Origin: Paraburkholderia podalyriae
GTDB taxonomy: Bacteria > Pseudomonadota > Gammaproteobacteria > Burkholderiales > Burkholderiaceae
Direction: 5' to 3'
Length of the DNA: 64,000 nt
Assembly: GCF_014397785.1 (NCBI RefSeq)
Contig: NZ_VZQQ01000029.1
Coordinates: forward strand, 18,766-82,765
The first letter of the stretch is position 1; each line of letters opens with the position of its first letter. The notes beneath the pieces were generated by a model. It made no database searches and was not told the DNA's origin. It saw only the letters and a list, made by a program, of their open reading frames with translations. Positions 25,735 through 34,924 of the stretch are shown here, in pieces. The position numbers and the translations under genes were made by a program.

Positions 25735-26190
25735 TTACAGAATCCCGATGATTTTCACTTCAAACGCCAGCGCCTGGCCGGCAAGCGGGTGATTGAAATC
25801 GAACAGGGCCGACGTTTCGCCGACTTCCTTCAGCACGCCGGCATAGCGGCCGCCCGCCGGCGCGTTGAATTCGACCAGGTCACCCGGGGAAAAATCCTCG
25901 CCGATCATGCTGTTCTCCCGCAGCGTGGCGAGGGACACGCGCTGGATCAGATCCGGATTGCGCGGACCGAACGCCTGCCCCGGCGCTAGCTGAAAGGTCG
26001 AATGGTGGCCCACCTTCAAACCCAGCAAAATATCTTCCAGCGGCGGTGCAAGTTGACCGGCGCCGAGCAGCAGCGTGGCCGGCTTGTCGTTGAACGTGTT
26101 GATCACTTCGGCGCCATCGGCAAGGGAAAGCCGGTAATGCAGCGTGACGTGTGAACCGGGTTTCACCTCGGAAATATCGATGATGCTCAT
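25735..26190 (-). CDS. fkpB: FKBP-type peptidyl-prolyl isomerase (FkpB/SlpA)
   Basis: A 151-residue cytoplasmic FKBP with the SlpA layout: a short FKBP core (VTLHYRLSLADGAEVINTF) with an inserted chaperone flap (about residues 70-120), ending HPLAGQALAFEVKIIGI. It catalyses proline isomerisation and may act as a folding chaperone. It is directly upstream of ispH. The start at 26190 matches the family N-terminus and lies 210 bases from the divergent radC start. Confidence 0.92.
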   Translation of the reverse strand: MSIIDISEVKPGSHVTLHYRLSLADGAEVINTFNDKPATLLLGAGQLAPPLEDILLGLKVGHHSTFQLAPGQAFGPRNPDLIQRVSLATLRENSMIGEDFSPGDLVEFNAPAGGRYAGVLKEVGETSALFDFNHPLAGQALAFEVKIIGIL

Positions 26191-26399
26191 GCAATGCTCG
26201 CTCAGTCGAAGCGCGCTGCACGCGTGCGCCGCGGGCGCAGTCGACGCGTGTGGCTAACCGTCGGGGTGACGTGCGCAAAGCGTCTATTGTAAGCCACCTA
26301 GCGGGCGCCGGCTTGAGTCCGTCGCGCGCGACGGCGGCACGGCCCGGCGGCGCGTTGCGCCGCGCGCGCCATCAACCCTACGCGGAGGACTCTATATAT

Positions 26400-27305
26400 A
26401 TGGCTGATTTCGCCAGCACAATCGACGAAACACCTGCGGCAACGGTGCGGCCGAAGTCGCGGGCACGCGCGAGAGCCGGCGCGACAGCCGCGGCGAATGG
26501 GTCGGCCGGTGCTGCTTCGGAAGCCGCCGGCTCGACCGCTCGCAGCCGGCCGCAACTGTTCCGCGGCAAATGGCACCGGCGCGATATGCCGCGCGAACGG
26601 CTGATCGACCAGGGCCCCCACGTGCTGTCGGACACCGAAATGATCGCGCTCGTGCTCGGCTCCGGCCTGCCCGGCCACGACGTCTTCAGCGTCGCGCGGG
26701 CGCTGCTCGATCGCTTCGGTTCACTGCGCGCGATGCTCGACGCAACTTATGCGGAGTTCGACGGCATCCGCGGTATCGGCCCCGCGAAAAAGGCGCAATT
26801 GCTCGCCATCATGGAAATGGCGCGCCGCTCGCTCGTCGACAAGATGCGCAAGCGCCCGCTGATGAATTCCCCCGAAGCGGTCGAAAGCTATCTGCGCCTT
26901 CTGGTCGGCGGACAGCCGCAGGAAGTGTTTGTCTCGCTGTTTCTCGACGCGCGGCATCAGCTCATTCGCTGCGAGGAAAGCGCGCGCGGCTCGCTGACGC
27001 GCATGGCCGTCTATCCGCGCGAGATCGTGCGGCGGGCGCTCGCCGCCAACGCGGCCAGCCTGATCGTCGCGCACAATCATCCGTCCGGCGCCGTTGAGCC
27101 GAGCGCCAGCGACTGCCGCCTCACGCAGACGCTGCGCGATGCGCTCGCGCTCGTCGATGTGCAGCTGATTGATCACTTGGTGATCGGCGCGGACAGTGTA
27201 TATTCGTTTGCCCGAGCTGGCTGGCCGGGGCTCGCGCGCAAGCCCGCTCGAGCGCGGGAAGCGGAAGGCCCGCTGCACCGCAGCTGTATCACGCATCGCA
27301 AATAA
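26400..27305 (+). CDS. radC: RadC/JAB-domain protein
   Basis: A 301-residue RadC protein. A low-complexity Ala/Arg tail of about 50 residues precedes the conserved core WHRRDMPRERLIDQGP. A helix-hairpin-helix region (FDGIRGIGPAKKAQLLAI) and the MPN+ metal motif HNHPSG with its downstream Asp (SASD) are intact. The family is named for a supposed DNA-repair role that was later questioned; its function is unsettled. I start it at 26400, where GGAGG lies upstream and a TATATATA run forms the spacer; the longer frame from 26250 overlaps the likely promoter region. Confidence 0.88.
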   Translation: MADFASTIDETPAATVRPKSRARARAGATAAANGSAGAASEAAGSTARSRPQLFRGKWHRRDMPRERLIDQGPHVLSDTEMIALVLGSGLPGHDVFSVARALLDRFGSLRAMLDATYAEFDGIRGIGPAKKAQLLAIMEMARRSLVDKMRKRPLMNSPEAVESYLRLLVGGQPQEVFVSLFLDARHQLIRCEESARGSLTRMAVYPREIVRRALAANAASLIVAHNHPSGAVEPSASDCRLTQTLRDALALVDVQLIDHLVIGADSVYSFARAGWPGLARKPARAREAEGPLHRSCITHRK

Positions 27306-27308
27306 GGT

Positions 27309-27338
27309 TTGATTTTGCGGCTTTTTTTCTGCTAGAAT
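27309..27338 (+). promoter_or_regulatory. Predicted promoter of rpmB-rpmG
   Basis: TTGATT at 27309 and TAGAAT at 27333 are spaced by 18 bases, giving a 5' leader of about 165 bases before rpmB. The leader contains a hairpin at 27413-27435 (CGAAGT/ACTTCG). Confidence 0.5.
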
Positions 27339-27511
27339 TCCGGTTTTCCTATTTCCAACCCCCTGTTCCGAAGCCATTAAGGCGTTCCGCAAAGGTCGGG
27401 CGGCTGTGGTAACGAAGTGCCTCTATGCAACTTCGCACGCCCTCAGCACGGCTCTTTTCGGGAAACTTTCACGGCGTTCGAACTCAGAATTAGCGTATTA
27501 GGAGTGCTCTC

Positions 27512-27745
27512 ATGGCACGCGTATGCCAAGTAACTGGGAAAGCGCCGATGAGCGGCAACAACGTTTCCCACGCGAACAACAAGACCAAGCGCCGGTTCCT
27601 GCCGAACCTGCAAAACCGCCGTATCTGGGTAGAAAGCGAAAACCGTTGGGTGCGTCTGCGCCTCTCGAACGCCGGCCTGCGCCTGATCGACAAGAACGGT
27701 ATCGACGCTGTGCTCGCAGACCTGCGCGCACGCGGTGAAGCCTAA
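27512..27745 (+). CDS. rpmB: 50S ribosomal protein L28
   Basis: A 77-residue basic ribosomal protein. The start MARVCQVTGKAPMSGNNVSH is the L28 signature, and the length is exactly usual. A good ribosome-binding site (TTAGGAG) precedes it. It is the first gene of the rpmB-rpmG pair, as in most proteobacteria. The CxxC motifs of zinc-type L28 are absent apart from one Cys. Confidence 0.97.
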   Translation: MARVCQVTGKAPMSGNNVSHANNKTKRRFLPNLQNRRIWVESENRWVRLRLSNAGLRLIDKNGIDAVLADLRARGEA

Positions 27746-27755
27746 GGAGTAAATC

Positions 27756-27923
27756 ATGGCCAAAGGCGCACGCGACAAGATCAAGCTGGAATCGACCGCA
27801 GGCACGGGTCACTTCTACACGACCACGAAGAACAAACGCAACATGCCGGAAAAGATGCTGATCAAGAAATTTGATCCGGTCATCCGCAAGCACGTTGACT
27901 ACAAGGAAACCAAGATCAAGTAA
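27756..27923 (+). CDS. rpmG: 50S ribosomal protein L33
   Basis: A 55-residue ribosomal protein: MAKGARDKIKLESTAGTGHF at the start and KYDPVIRKH-type sequence (KFDPVIRKHVDYKETKIK) at the end. It lacks the zinc-binding cysteines, so it is the zinc-independent form. It starts ten bases after rpmB with TAAGGAG as ribosome-binding site. A strong terminator follows. Confidence 0.97.
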   Translation: MAKGARDKIKLESTAGTGHFYTTTKNKRNMPEKMLIKKFDPVIRKHVDYKETKIK

Positions 27924-27958
27924 TCTTGACTCTCCAGCCTGACGAAGGCAAAAACATG

Positions 27959-27995
27959 AAAAGCCTCGCATACGTGCGAGGCTTTTTTGTTTTTG
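27959..27995 (+). terminator. Intrinsic terminator of rpmB-rpmG
   Basis: AAAAGCCTCGCA and TGCGAGGCTTTT form a stem with a four-base loop, followed by TTTTTTGTTTTT. Confidence 0.92.
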
Positions 27996-28150
27996 CGCGG
28001 ACCTCTTGATAGCGTCGCAATGCGCGCGCGGAATCGCCCTATTCCGTTTGGCCAGCTTTCGCTAGTGCGTCGCGGCGCGTATCCTTTGACGTTTTCGCGG
28101 CGCGCGACTGGCGCGCCGTCATCGCAAAACGAAAGACGGAGATGTGGGCA

Positions 28151-29749
28151 ATGGAATTCGATGTGGCGATTGTCGGTAGCGGTCTGGCTGGTTTGAGCGT
28201 CGCGCTCAATCTCGCGCAGACACGGCGCGTCGCTGTGATCGCCAAGCGATCGCTGACCGAGGGCGCGAGCGACTGGGCGCAAGGCGGCATCGCCGCGGTG
28301 CTCGATTCCGCGGACAGCGTCGAGAATCACGTGCGCGACACGCTGAGCGCAGGTGGCGGCCTGTGCGACGAGGCGGCGACGCGCTTTATCGTCGAGCATG
28401 GGCGCGCCGCGATCGAATGGCTGATCAAACAGGGCGTGCCGTTCACGAAAGACGACGCCGCAGAGCTAGGCTTTCATCTGACGCGCGAAGGCGGTCATAG
28501 CCACCGCCGGATCATTCACGCGGCCGATGCGACCGGCCACGCGGTCGTCGCCACGCTCAGCGAACAGGTGCGCCAGCATCCGAACATCAAGCTGTTCGAA
28601 GACCATCACGCGATCGACTTGATCACCTCCGAGCGCCTCGGCCTGCCCGGCCGCCGCTGCCACGGCCTGTATGCACTCAATCTGCAAAGCGGCCGCACCG
28701 TCACGATCGAAGCGCCACATACGGTGCTCGCGACCGGCGGCGCCGGCAAGGTCTATCTGTACACGACCAACCCCGACACCGCGACCGGCGACGGCATCGC
28801 GATGGCATGGCGCGCCGGCTGCCGCGTGTCGAACATGGAATTCATCCAGTTCCACCCGACGTGCCTGTTCCACCCATACGCGAAGTCGTTCCTGATTTCG
28901 GAAGCCGTACGCGGCGAAGGCGGCATCCTGAAGCTGCCGGATGGCACGCGCTTCATGCCCAATCACGACGAGCGCGCGGAGCTTGCGCCGCGCGATATCG
29001 TCGCGCGAGCGATCGACTTCGAGATCAAGAAACGGGGCATCGATTGCGTGTACCTCGACATCAGCCACCAGCCGGCCGAGTTCCTTCACCAGCATTTCCC
29101 GACAATCCTTGCCCGCTGCCTCGAGTTCGGCATCGACATCACAAAAGAGCCGATTCCAGTGGTGCCGGCTGCGCATTACACGTGCGGCGGCGTCGTCACC
29201 GATCTGGCTGGACGCACTGATCTCGCGGGTCTCTATGCGGTCGGCGAAACGTCGTGCACTGGCCTGCACGGCGCGAACCGGCTCGCCAGCAATTCGCTGC
29301 TCGAATGCCTCGTAATCGGCCGTTCGGCCGCCGAGGCGATCGAAGCGGAAGGTTTTGCTGCCGCCGTCCACGCGCCGCTGCCGGACTGGGACGAAAGCCG
29401 CGTGTCCGATCCGGACGAGGAGGTCGTGGTCGCGCACAACTGGGATGAACTGCGCCGGCTGATGTGGAACTACGTCGGCATCGTGCGTACCGACAAGCGG
29501 CTCGAGCGCGCGAAGCATCGGCTCGCGCTGCTGCGCGATGAGATCCACGAGTACTACACAAACTTCAAGGTGAGCCGCGATCTGCTGGAGTTGCGCAATC
29601 TGGTCGACGTGGCGTCGCTGATCGTCGACGGCGCGCGCTCGCGGCGCGAAAGCCGCGGCCTGCATTTCAGCCGCGACTGGCCGGCCGCATTGCCCAAGGC
29701 GCTACCGACGGTGCTGTCGCCGGAGTATGTGCGCAGGCCGAATGCCTGA
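28151..29749 (+). CDS. nadB: L-aspartate oxidase
   Basis: A 532-residue FAD enzyme that oxidises L-aspartate to iminoaspartate, the first step of de novo NAD synthesis. The FAD-binding motif VGSGLAGLSVAL lies at the N-terminus; SDWAQGGIAA and HTCGGV-type (HYTCGGVVTDL) and GLHGANRLASNSLLE motifs identify the succinate dehydrogenase/NadB flavoprotein group, and context assigns NadB. I chose the ATG at 28151 over that at 28142 because CGGAG abuts the earlier ATG but sits at proper distance from the later one. It converges on nadC-nadA, so the three NAD genes are clustered but on opposite strands. Confidence 0.94.
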   Translation: MEFDVAIVGSGLAGLSVALNLAQTRRVAVIAKRSLTEGASDWAQGGIAAVLDSADSVENHVRDTLSAGGGLCDEAATRFIVEHGRAAIEWLIKQGVPFTKDDAAELGFHLTREGGHSHRRIIHAADATGHAVVATLSEQVRQHPNIKLFEDHHAIDLITSERLGLPGRRCHGLYALNLQSGRTVTIEAPHTVLATGGAGKVYLYTTNPDTATGDGIAMAWRAGCRVSNMEFIQFHPTCLFHPYAKSFLISEAVRGEGGILKLPDGTRFMPNHDERAELAPRDIVARAIDFEIKKRGIDCVYLDISHQPAEFLHQHFPTILARCLEFGIDITKEPIPVVPAAHYTCGGVVTDLAGRTDLAGLYAVGETSCTGLHGANRLASNSLLECLVIGRSAAEAIEAEGFAAAVHAPLPDWDESRVSDPDEEVVVAHNWDELRRLMWNYVGIVRTDKRLERAKHRLALLRDEIHEYYTNFKVSRDLLELRNLVDVASLIVDGARSRRESRGLHFSRDWPAALPKALPTVLSPEYVRRPNA

Positions 29750-29791
29750 TGGCATTGCGTCGAAACATGCGCTGAAACGGCGCCGTAAACG

Positions 29792-29829
29792 ACAAGGCCG
29801 TTGCCGAGATGCTCCTGCAACGGCCTTGT
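29792..29829. terminator. Bidirectional hairpin between nadB and nadC
   Basis: ACAAGGCCGTTGC and GCAACGGCCTTGT form a perfect 13-base stem between the two convergent genes. The T-run is short on both sides. Confidence 0.7.
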
Positions 29830-29873
29830 TCAGTCGTCTTGAGCGTTGGTTGCTGCGCCAAAACGCGCGGCGC

Positions 29874-30797
29874 TCAAACGATCCGCATCGAGTAGTCGGT
29901 CGCGCGCACGTCCTTGGTCAGCGCGCCGATCGACACGCGGTCGACGCCCGTCTCAGCGATCGTACGCACGGTGTCGAAATTGACGCCGCCGGACACCTCG
30001 AGGACCGCGCGTCCCGCCGTGATACGAACTGCGTCACGCATCATGTCGAACGAGAAGTTGTCGAGCAGGATGGACTGCGCGCGATGCGCGAGCGCGGTTT
30101 CCAGTTGTTCAAGCGTTTCGACTTCGATCTGGATCGGCACGCCCGCATCCAACGCGAGCGCCGCGTCCATCGCCGCACCCACGCCGCCGGCCGCGGCAAT
30201 ATGGTTTTCCTTGATCAGAATGCCGTCGTACAGCGCGAGCCGCTGGTTCGCACCGCCGCCGATGCGCACCGCGTACTTCTGCGCGAGCCGCAAGCCTGGC
30301 AGTGTCTTGCGCGTATCGAGAATGCGCGTGCGTGTGTGCGCAATAGCGTCGACATAGCGGCGCGTCGCGCTCGCCACGCCCGACAGCAGCTGTAGAAAAT
30401 TCATCGCGTTGCGCTCGGCGGTCAATAACGCACGCACCGGCCCGCGCAGATCGCAGACCGTCGTGTCGGCGCTCATGCGCTCGCCCTCGCGGTACCGCCA
30501 TTGCACTTCGATGCGCGGATCGACCGAGCGCATCACCGCGTCGAACCATGGCACGCCGCACAGCACCGCATCCTCGCGCACGATGATGCGCGCGTTGCGG
30601 ACGTCATCGGCTGGCACGAGGCGGCCGGTCTGATCGCCGCTGCCAATGTCTTCGGCGAGCGCATCGGCGACAATGCGCACGAGCGCCGCGTCGAACGCCG
30701 CTCCGTATTGCGCGTGAATCTCCGCGAAAAGCGGCGACACCGCGTTGACCTCTTCACGCGCCACAGCCTGCTTAGGCGCCTTTCCCACCAGCGTCAT
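29874..30797 (-). CDS. nadC: Nicotinate-nucleotide pyrophosphorylase (quinolinate phosphoribosyltransferase)
   Basis: A 307-residue enzyme that converts quinolinate and PRPP to nicotinate mononucleotide. The marks are EDIGSGDQTGRLVPA, AERNAMNFLQLLSGVA, LDTRKTLPGLR (PRPP and quinolinate binding), KENHIAAAGG and the end LEVSGGVNFDTV. It starts at 30797, sharing one base with the nadA stop (TAATG). The N-terminal extension of about 20 residues before the conserved part is common in this group. Confidence 0.94.
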   Translation of the reverse strand: MTLVGKAPKQAVAREEVNAVSPLFAEIHAQYGAAFDAALVRIVADALAEDIGSGDQTGRLVPADDVRNARIIVREDAVLCGVPWFDAVMRSVDPRIEVQWRYREGERMSADTTVCDLRGPVRALLTAERNAMNFLQLLSGVASATRRYVDAIAHTRTRILDTRKTLPGLRLAQKYAVRIGGGANQRLALYDGILIKENHIAAAGGVGAAMDAALALDAGVPIQIEVETLEQLETALAHRAQSILLDNFSFDMMRDAVRITAGRAVLEVSGGVNFDTVRTIAETGVDRVSIGALTKDVRATDYSMRIV

Positions 30798-31939
30798 TAC
30801 GCTGCCCCCACATTCGAATACAGTTGCGCGTCGCACGCGAGATCGCCGCTCGCTTGCACGCGCTTCTTGCGACGCGCCGCGAAATCGAGCATGCGGTCGA
30901 TCGGCAGACGCGCGCGCTCGCCAATCGCCCGATCGACGAAAATTTCGTTGTGGCCGCGCTCGAGCACATCGGCCAGGTTGGCGAGGCCGTTCATCGCCAT
31001 CCACGGGCAATGCGCGCAGCTCTTGCAGGTCGCGCTGTTGCCGGCCGTCGGCGCGGCAATCAGCGTCTTGCCGGGCGCGGCGAGTTGCATCTTGTGCAAG
31101 ATGCCGAGGTCGGTCGCAACGATGAAATGCGTCGCGTCGAGCTTCTGCGCGGCGTCGATCAGCTGCGTGGTCGAGCCGACCACGTCCGCCTGCGCGACCA
31201 CGTTGGCCGGCGACTCCGGATGCACGAGCACCTTCGCGTGCGGATAATCGGTGCGCAGCAGATCGAGCTCGATGCCCTTGAATTCGTCGTGCACGAGACA
31301 CGAACCCTGCCACATCAGCATGTCCGCGCCGGTCTTGCCCTGGATGTAGCTGCCGAGATGACGGTCCGGCGCCCAGATGATCTTCTCGCCGCGCGCATGC
31401 AGATCGGCAACGATCTCCAGCCCGATCGACGACGTCACCATCCAGTCCGCGCGCGCCTTCACGGCCGCGCTCGTGTTCGCGTACACGACCACCGTGCGGT
31501 CCGGGTGTGCGTCGCAGAACGCCGAAAACTCGTCGACCGGACAGCCGAGGTCGAGCGAACAGGTCGCATCCAGATCCGGCATCAGAATGCGCTTGTCTGG
31601 ACTGAGAATCTTTGCGGTCTCGCCCATGAAGCGCACGCCCGCGACCACCAGCGTCTGCGCTTCGTGATCGCGCCCGAAGCGCGCCATTTCCAATGAATCG
31701 GCCACGCAGCCGCCGGTTTCGTCGGCGAGCGCCTGCAATTCGGCGTCGACATAATAATGCGCGACCAGCACCGCTTTCTCGCGCTCGAGTAACGCGCGTA
31801 TGCGCGCCTTCAGCGCGCGCTTCTCTTCCGCGGACGGCGTCTCGGGCACCTTCGCCCATGCCTGACCGATCCCGCAGGTTGTGCCTTGCGCCTGAGGCCG
31901 ATCGTATTCGACGGCCTTGATCGCCTGCTGCTCCATCAT
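30797..31939 (-). CDS. nadA: Quinolinate synthase A
   Basis: A 380-residue 4Fe-4S enzyme that condenses iminoaspartate and dihydroxyacetone phosphate into quinolinate. The three cluster cysteines can be placed in DLDATCSLDLGC, a central QGSCLVHDEF region and TCKSCAHCPWMAMN near the C-terminus. VAHYYVDAELQALADETGG is the family N-terminal block. The start is uncertain by a few codons: two ATGs (31939, 31936) follow AGGAG; I took the first. The frame extends to 31975 without better signals. It is upstream of nadC in a two-gene operon. Confidence 0.93.
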   Translation of the reverse strand: MMEQQAIKAVEYDRPQAQGTTCGIGQAWAKVPETPSAEEKRALKARIRALLEREKAVLVAHYYVDAELQALADETGGCVADSLEMARFGRDHEAQTLVVAGVRFMGETAKILSPDKRILMPDLDATCSLDLGCPVDEFSAFCDAHPDRTVVVYANTSAAVKARADWMVTSSIGLEIVADLHARGEKIIWAPDRHLGSYIQGKTGADMLMWQGSCLVHDEFKGIELDLLRTDYPHAKVLVHPESPANVVAQADVVGSTTQLIDAAQKLDATHFIVATDLGILHKMQLAAPGKTLIAAPTAGNSATCKSCAHCPWMAMNGLANLADVLERGHNEIFVDRAIGERARLPIDRMLDFAARRKKRVQASGDLACDAQLYSNVGAA

Positions 31940-32011
31940 CTCCTGTGCCCTCACCTGGCCGCCGCGGCTTGCCACTCGCGCTACACACGCGATGCTTTTC
32001 CACGGCCCAAA

Positions 32012-32037
32012 AATGCAAAACCCCGCCAGCGCGGGGT
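32012..32037 (-). terminator. Intrinsic terminator of the desaturase gene
   Basis: On the minus strand CCCCGC and GCGGGG pair around a short loop, followed by TTTTGCATTTTT. It lies about 30 bases after the desaturase stop and upstream of nadA on the same strand. Confidence 0.8.
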
Positions 32038-32066
32038 ATTGTGACGTCCTTAAATTTTAATGGATT

Positions 32067-33263
32067 TCAGGCATAGCGACGCAATCGCATTGCGAAGTCT
32101 TGCAGCGCCTTGATACCACTCTGCTCGGCGCGATGACACCAGTCCTGCAATTGCACCAGCAGTTGCTCGCGCGACGCGTTGGAGCGTTCCCACATCGCCG
32201 CAAGTTCGTTGCGCATGTCGATGTAGGTCTTCAGCTTCTGGCTGTTGGCGAAAATCTGCGGCAGTTGGAGCTTCTGCGGCTCGTTCAGGCCCGCCTCTTC
32301 CTTGTGGAACCAGCTACGCGCGCCGCGCATCACCTGATACTTTTCGCGCGCGCCGACTTCCTTCAGATGCGCGAGCTCCTGGCGGTACGCGCGCTTGATC
32401 GCCTTCGCGTAACGCGCCATCACCTCGTAGCGGTTCGCGAGCACGGCCTGCAACGTGTCCTGATCGAGCACGAGCTTGCCAGTGGTCAGGCGCGGCGTCG
32501 GCGCGACCTTCTTCACCTTGGCCAGACGAAACGCCTGCATGATGCGGATGTACATCCAGCCGATGTCGAACTCGTACCACTTGTTCGACAGTTTCGCCGA
32601 CGTCGCATACGTGTGGTGATTGTTATGCAGTTCCTCACCGCCGATGATGATGCCCCACGGGAAAATGTTGGTGCTCGCATCCGACGAATTGAAGTTGCGA
32701 TAGCCCCAGAAGTGCGCGAGGCCGTTGACCACGCCCGCGGCCCAGAAGGGAATCCACACCATCTGCACGGCCCAGATGGTCAGGCCGACGACGCCGAACA
32801 GCGCGACGTTGATCACCATCATCAGGCTCACACCGAGAATCGGGTACTTCGTGTAGACGTTGCGCTCCATCCAGTCGTTCGGCGTACCGTGACTGAACTT
32901 GCGCATCGTTTCTTCGTTTTTCGCTTCGGTGCGATAGAGCTCGGCGCCTTCGAGCAGCACCTTCCAGATGCCGCGCGTCTGTGGGCTATGCGGATCTTCT
33001 TCGGTTTCGCACTTCGCGTGGTGCTTGCGGTGAATTGCGGCCCACTGGCCGGTCAGCATGCCGGTGGTCATCCACAGCCAGAAGCGGAAAAAATGACTGG
33101 CGATCGGGTGCAGATCCAGCGCGCGATGCGCCTGGCAGCGATGCAGATAGACAGTCACGCCGATAATCGTGATGTGCGTCGCAATCAGCGTGTACACGAC
33201 GAGTTGCCACCACGACAAATGCAGCAGCCCGTGGGCAAGGAAATCGAGCAAAGAATTCAACAA
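32067..33263 (-). CDS. Membrane fatty acid (acyl-CoA/acyl-lipid) desaturase
   Basis: A 398-residue membrane desaturase that introduces a double bond into acyl chains, probably at delta-9. The three histidine boxes for the di-iron centre are present: HRCQAH (41-46), HRKHH (78-82) and HNNHH (213-217). Membrane helices lie near 20-38, 55-75 and 140-180. After about residue 255 there is a soluble, helical, charged tail of about 140 residues not needed for the desaturase core. The gene is monocistronic with its own terminator. Substrate form (CoA or phospholipid) is unknown. Confidence 0.9.
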   Translation of the reverse strand: MLNSLLDFLAHGLLHLSWWQLVVYTLIATHITIIGVTVYLHRCQAHRALDLHPIASHFFRFWLWMTTGMLTGQWAAIHRKHHAKCETEEDPHSPQTRGIWKVLLEGAELYRTEAKNEETMRKFSHGTPNDWMERNVYTKYPILGVSLMMVINVALFGVVGLTIWAVQMVWIPFWAAGVVNGLAHFWGYRNFNSSDASTNIFPWGIIIGGEELHNNHHTYATSAKLSNKWYEFDIGWMYIRIMQAFRLAKVKKVAPTPRLTTGKLVLDQDTLQAVLANRYEVMARYAKAIKRAYRQELAHLKEVGAREKYQVMRGARSWFHKEEAGLNEPQKLQLPQIFANSQKLKTYIDMRNELAAMWERSNASREQLLVQLQDWCHRAEQSGIKALQDFAMRLRRYA

Positions 33264-33463
33264 GGTAAGTTACCTGCGGAACGAGAGGTACGGACCACAC
33301 GCGGCGCGTGTGTCATGAAAGTGAAAGCATACAGCGGGATAGGACGATATTCTACTTGAAGCGTTCCAAGTGTTTGTAACAAATAGGGATTTTTTGTGCG
33401 CCATCAAGTCGATAGCGATTGCCAGGGCACCAGCGCATGCCTCGCCTGGACACGAACCGGGGC

Positions 33464-34852
33464 TTAACGACCGTCGTTGGCGGCCCCGTCGGCGGGCCTG
33501 AGCGACGTATCGGCCGTGGCGTCGGGAACCGGCTCGGACATTGCTATCGGGTGCGGCATCGCGCCGCCCGCCGGACCAACGATGCGCACCTCGCGTTGCG
33601 CGAGCGGAATCGTGATGCCGTGCTCGGAAAAGAGACGCCAGATGTTGCGATTGACCGTCGAGCGTACGCCCCCCGTGCCGTTCGCCGCATCCTCGATCCA
33701 GAAGCCCAGCTCGAGATTGATGCCATCCGGGCCGAAGCCGACCAGAAATGGCGTCGGCGCCGGCTCGCGCAGCACGCGCGGCACGTCGGCGGCGGCCTGG
33801 GCAAGCAGCGTCATCACCTGCTCGACGTCGGATGTGTAGGCGATCTGCACGGCCGCCCTGGCGTAGCCACGAGTCAGATACGACGACTGGTTCTGCACGA
33901 CGTCGGTGATCAGCTTTTCGTTCGGAATCAGCGTCTCGATGCCGTCCAGCCCGCGCACGACGGTATAGCGCGTGCGGATCTGCGTGACGCGGCCCTGCAG
34001 GCCGCTCACGTTGATCGTGTCGCCGATCCGCAAAGAGCGGTCGAGCAGGATGATGAAGCCCGACACGTAGTTGCTCGCGATCTTCTGCATGCCGAAGCCG
34101 AGCCCGACGCCGAGCGCGCCGCCGAACACGCCGAGCACCGTGATGTCGATGCCGACGATCGACAGGCTGATCAGGATTGCCGCCAGAACGAAGGCGGCGC
34201 GGCCGACGCGTGCGACCACCACCTTCAGGTTCGCGTCGAGCGTCTTCGAGCGCATCAGACGATCTTCGAACGACGAGCCGAGCCACATTGCGACGATCAT
34301 CGTGACGCCGACCCACAACAGCCCCGTGATCAGCGACAGTATCGTCATGTGCGCATTGCCGACGCGAAAGCTCACGCTGTCCATCCATGCGATCACGGCG
34401 TTCTGAATGCCCAACAGCGTGAGCACCATGCCGATCCACACGACCACCGACACGATCTTCTCGACGAGAAACAGCCACGGATGCTGACCGCCGTCGCGGT
34501 TGAACACCCGTCGCGCGAAGAAGAACACGATGTAGATCAGTCCGATGCCGGCGAGCGGCACCAGCGCCAGATCGAGCAGCGCAGTGTCCATGAACTCGTC
34601 GGCGGTCGCCCGCGCGAGCCACACGAGCGCCGCGCCGATCAGCGGAAAAGCCGCGCGGTCGAGGCTTTCCATGCCGAAACGCAGGCTCTGGTAACGCGGC
34701 AGCTGCGGCCGCGCGATCCGGCGGCGCAGCGTCCGCGCGAGTAGCCACGCGACGACCAGCGTCGCGAGCAGGATCGCGACCTGCCACAGCATCACCGGCT
34801 GACCGAAGTCGCGCGCGATGTCGCTGAACATGTGTGGAAAAGTCGTATGCAT
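33464..34852 (-). CDS. Mechanosensitive ion channel, MscS family
   Basis: A 462-residue MscS-type channel with about five to six membrane helices. The pore helix and following beta domain are recognisable in LGVFGGALGVGLGFGMQKIASN and GFIILLDRSLRIGDTI, followed by GRVTQIRTRYTVVR and the GIETLIPNEKLI block. MscS channels open under membrane tension during hypo-osmotic shock. It is larger than E. coli MscS (286) because of additional N-terminal helices. The start could also be the Met at 34831. A 72-base gap separates it from the methyltransferase gene on the same strand. Confidence 0.88.
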   Translation of the reverse strand: MHTTFPHMFSDIARDFGQPVMLWQVAILLATLVVAWLLARTLRRRIARPQLPRYQSLRFGMESLDRAAFPLIGAALVWLARATADEFMDTALLDLALVPLAGIGLIYIVFFFARRVFNRDGGQHPWLFLVEKIVSVVVWIGMVLTLLGIQNAVIAWMDSVSFRVGNAHMTILSLITGLLWVGVTMIVAMWLGSSFEDRLMRSKTLDANLKVVVARVGRAAFVLAAILISLSIVGIDITVLGVFGGALGVGLGFGMQKIASNYVSGFIILLDRSLRIGDTINVSGLQGRVTQIRTRYTVVRGLDGIETLIPNEKLITDVVQNQSSYLTRGYARAAVQIAYTSDVEQVMTLLAQAAADVPRVLREPAPTPFLVGFGPDGINLELGFWIEDAANGTGGVRSTVNRNIWRLFSEHGITIPLAQREVRIVGPAGGAMPHPIAMSEPVPDATADTSLRPADGAANDGR

Positions 34853-34924
34853 GGATGTCGCCGAAATCGCCGGCGCGTGCGGACTCGTCAGTCAATCCGC
34901 GCGCGTCGGTCTGCAGCCGGTTGC

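Noticed and set aside
26250..26399. Longer N-terminus for RadC
   Set aside because: The added 50 residues are low complexity, overlap the likely promoter region and lack a ribosome-binding site, while the ATG at 26400 has GGAGG.
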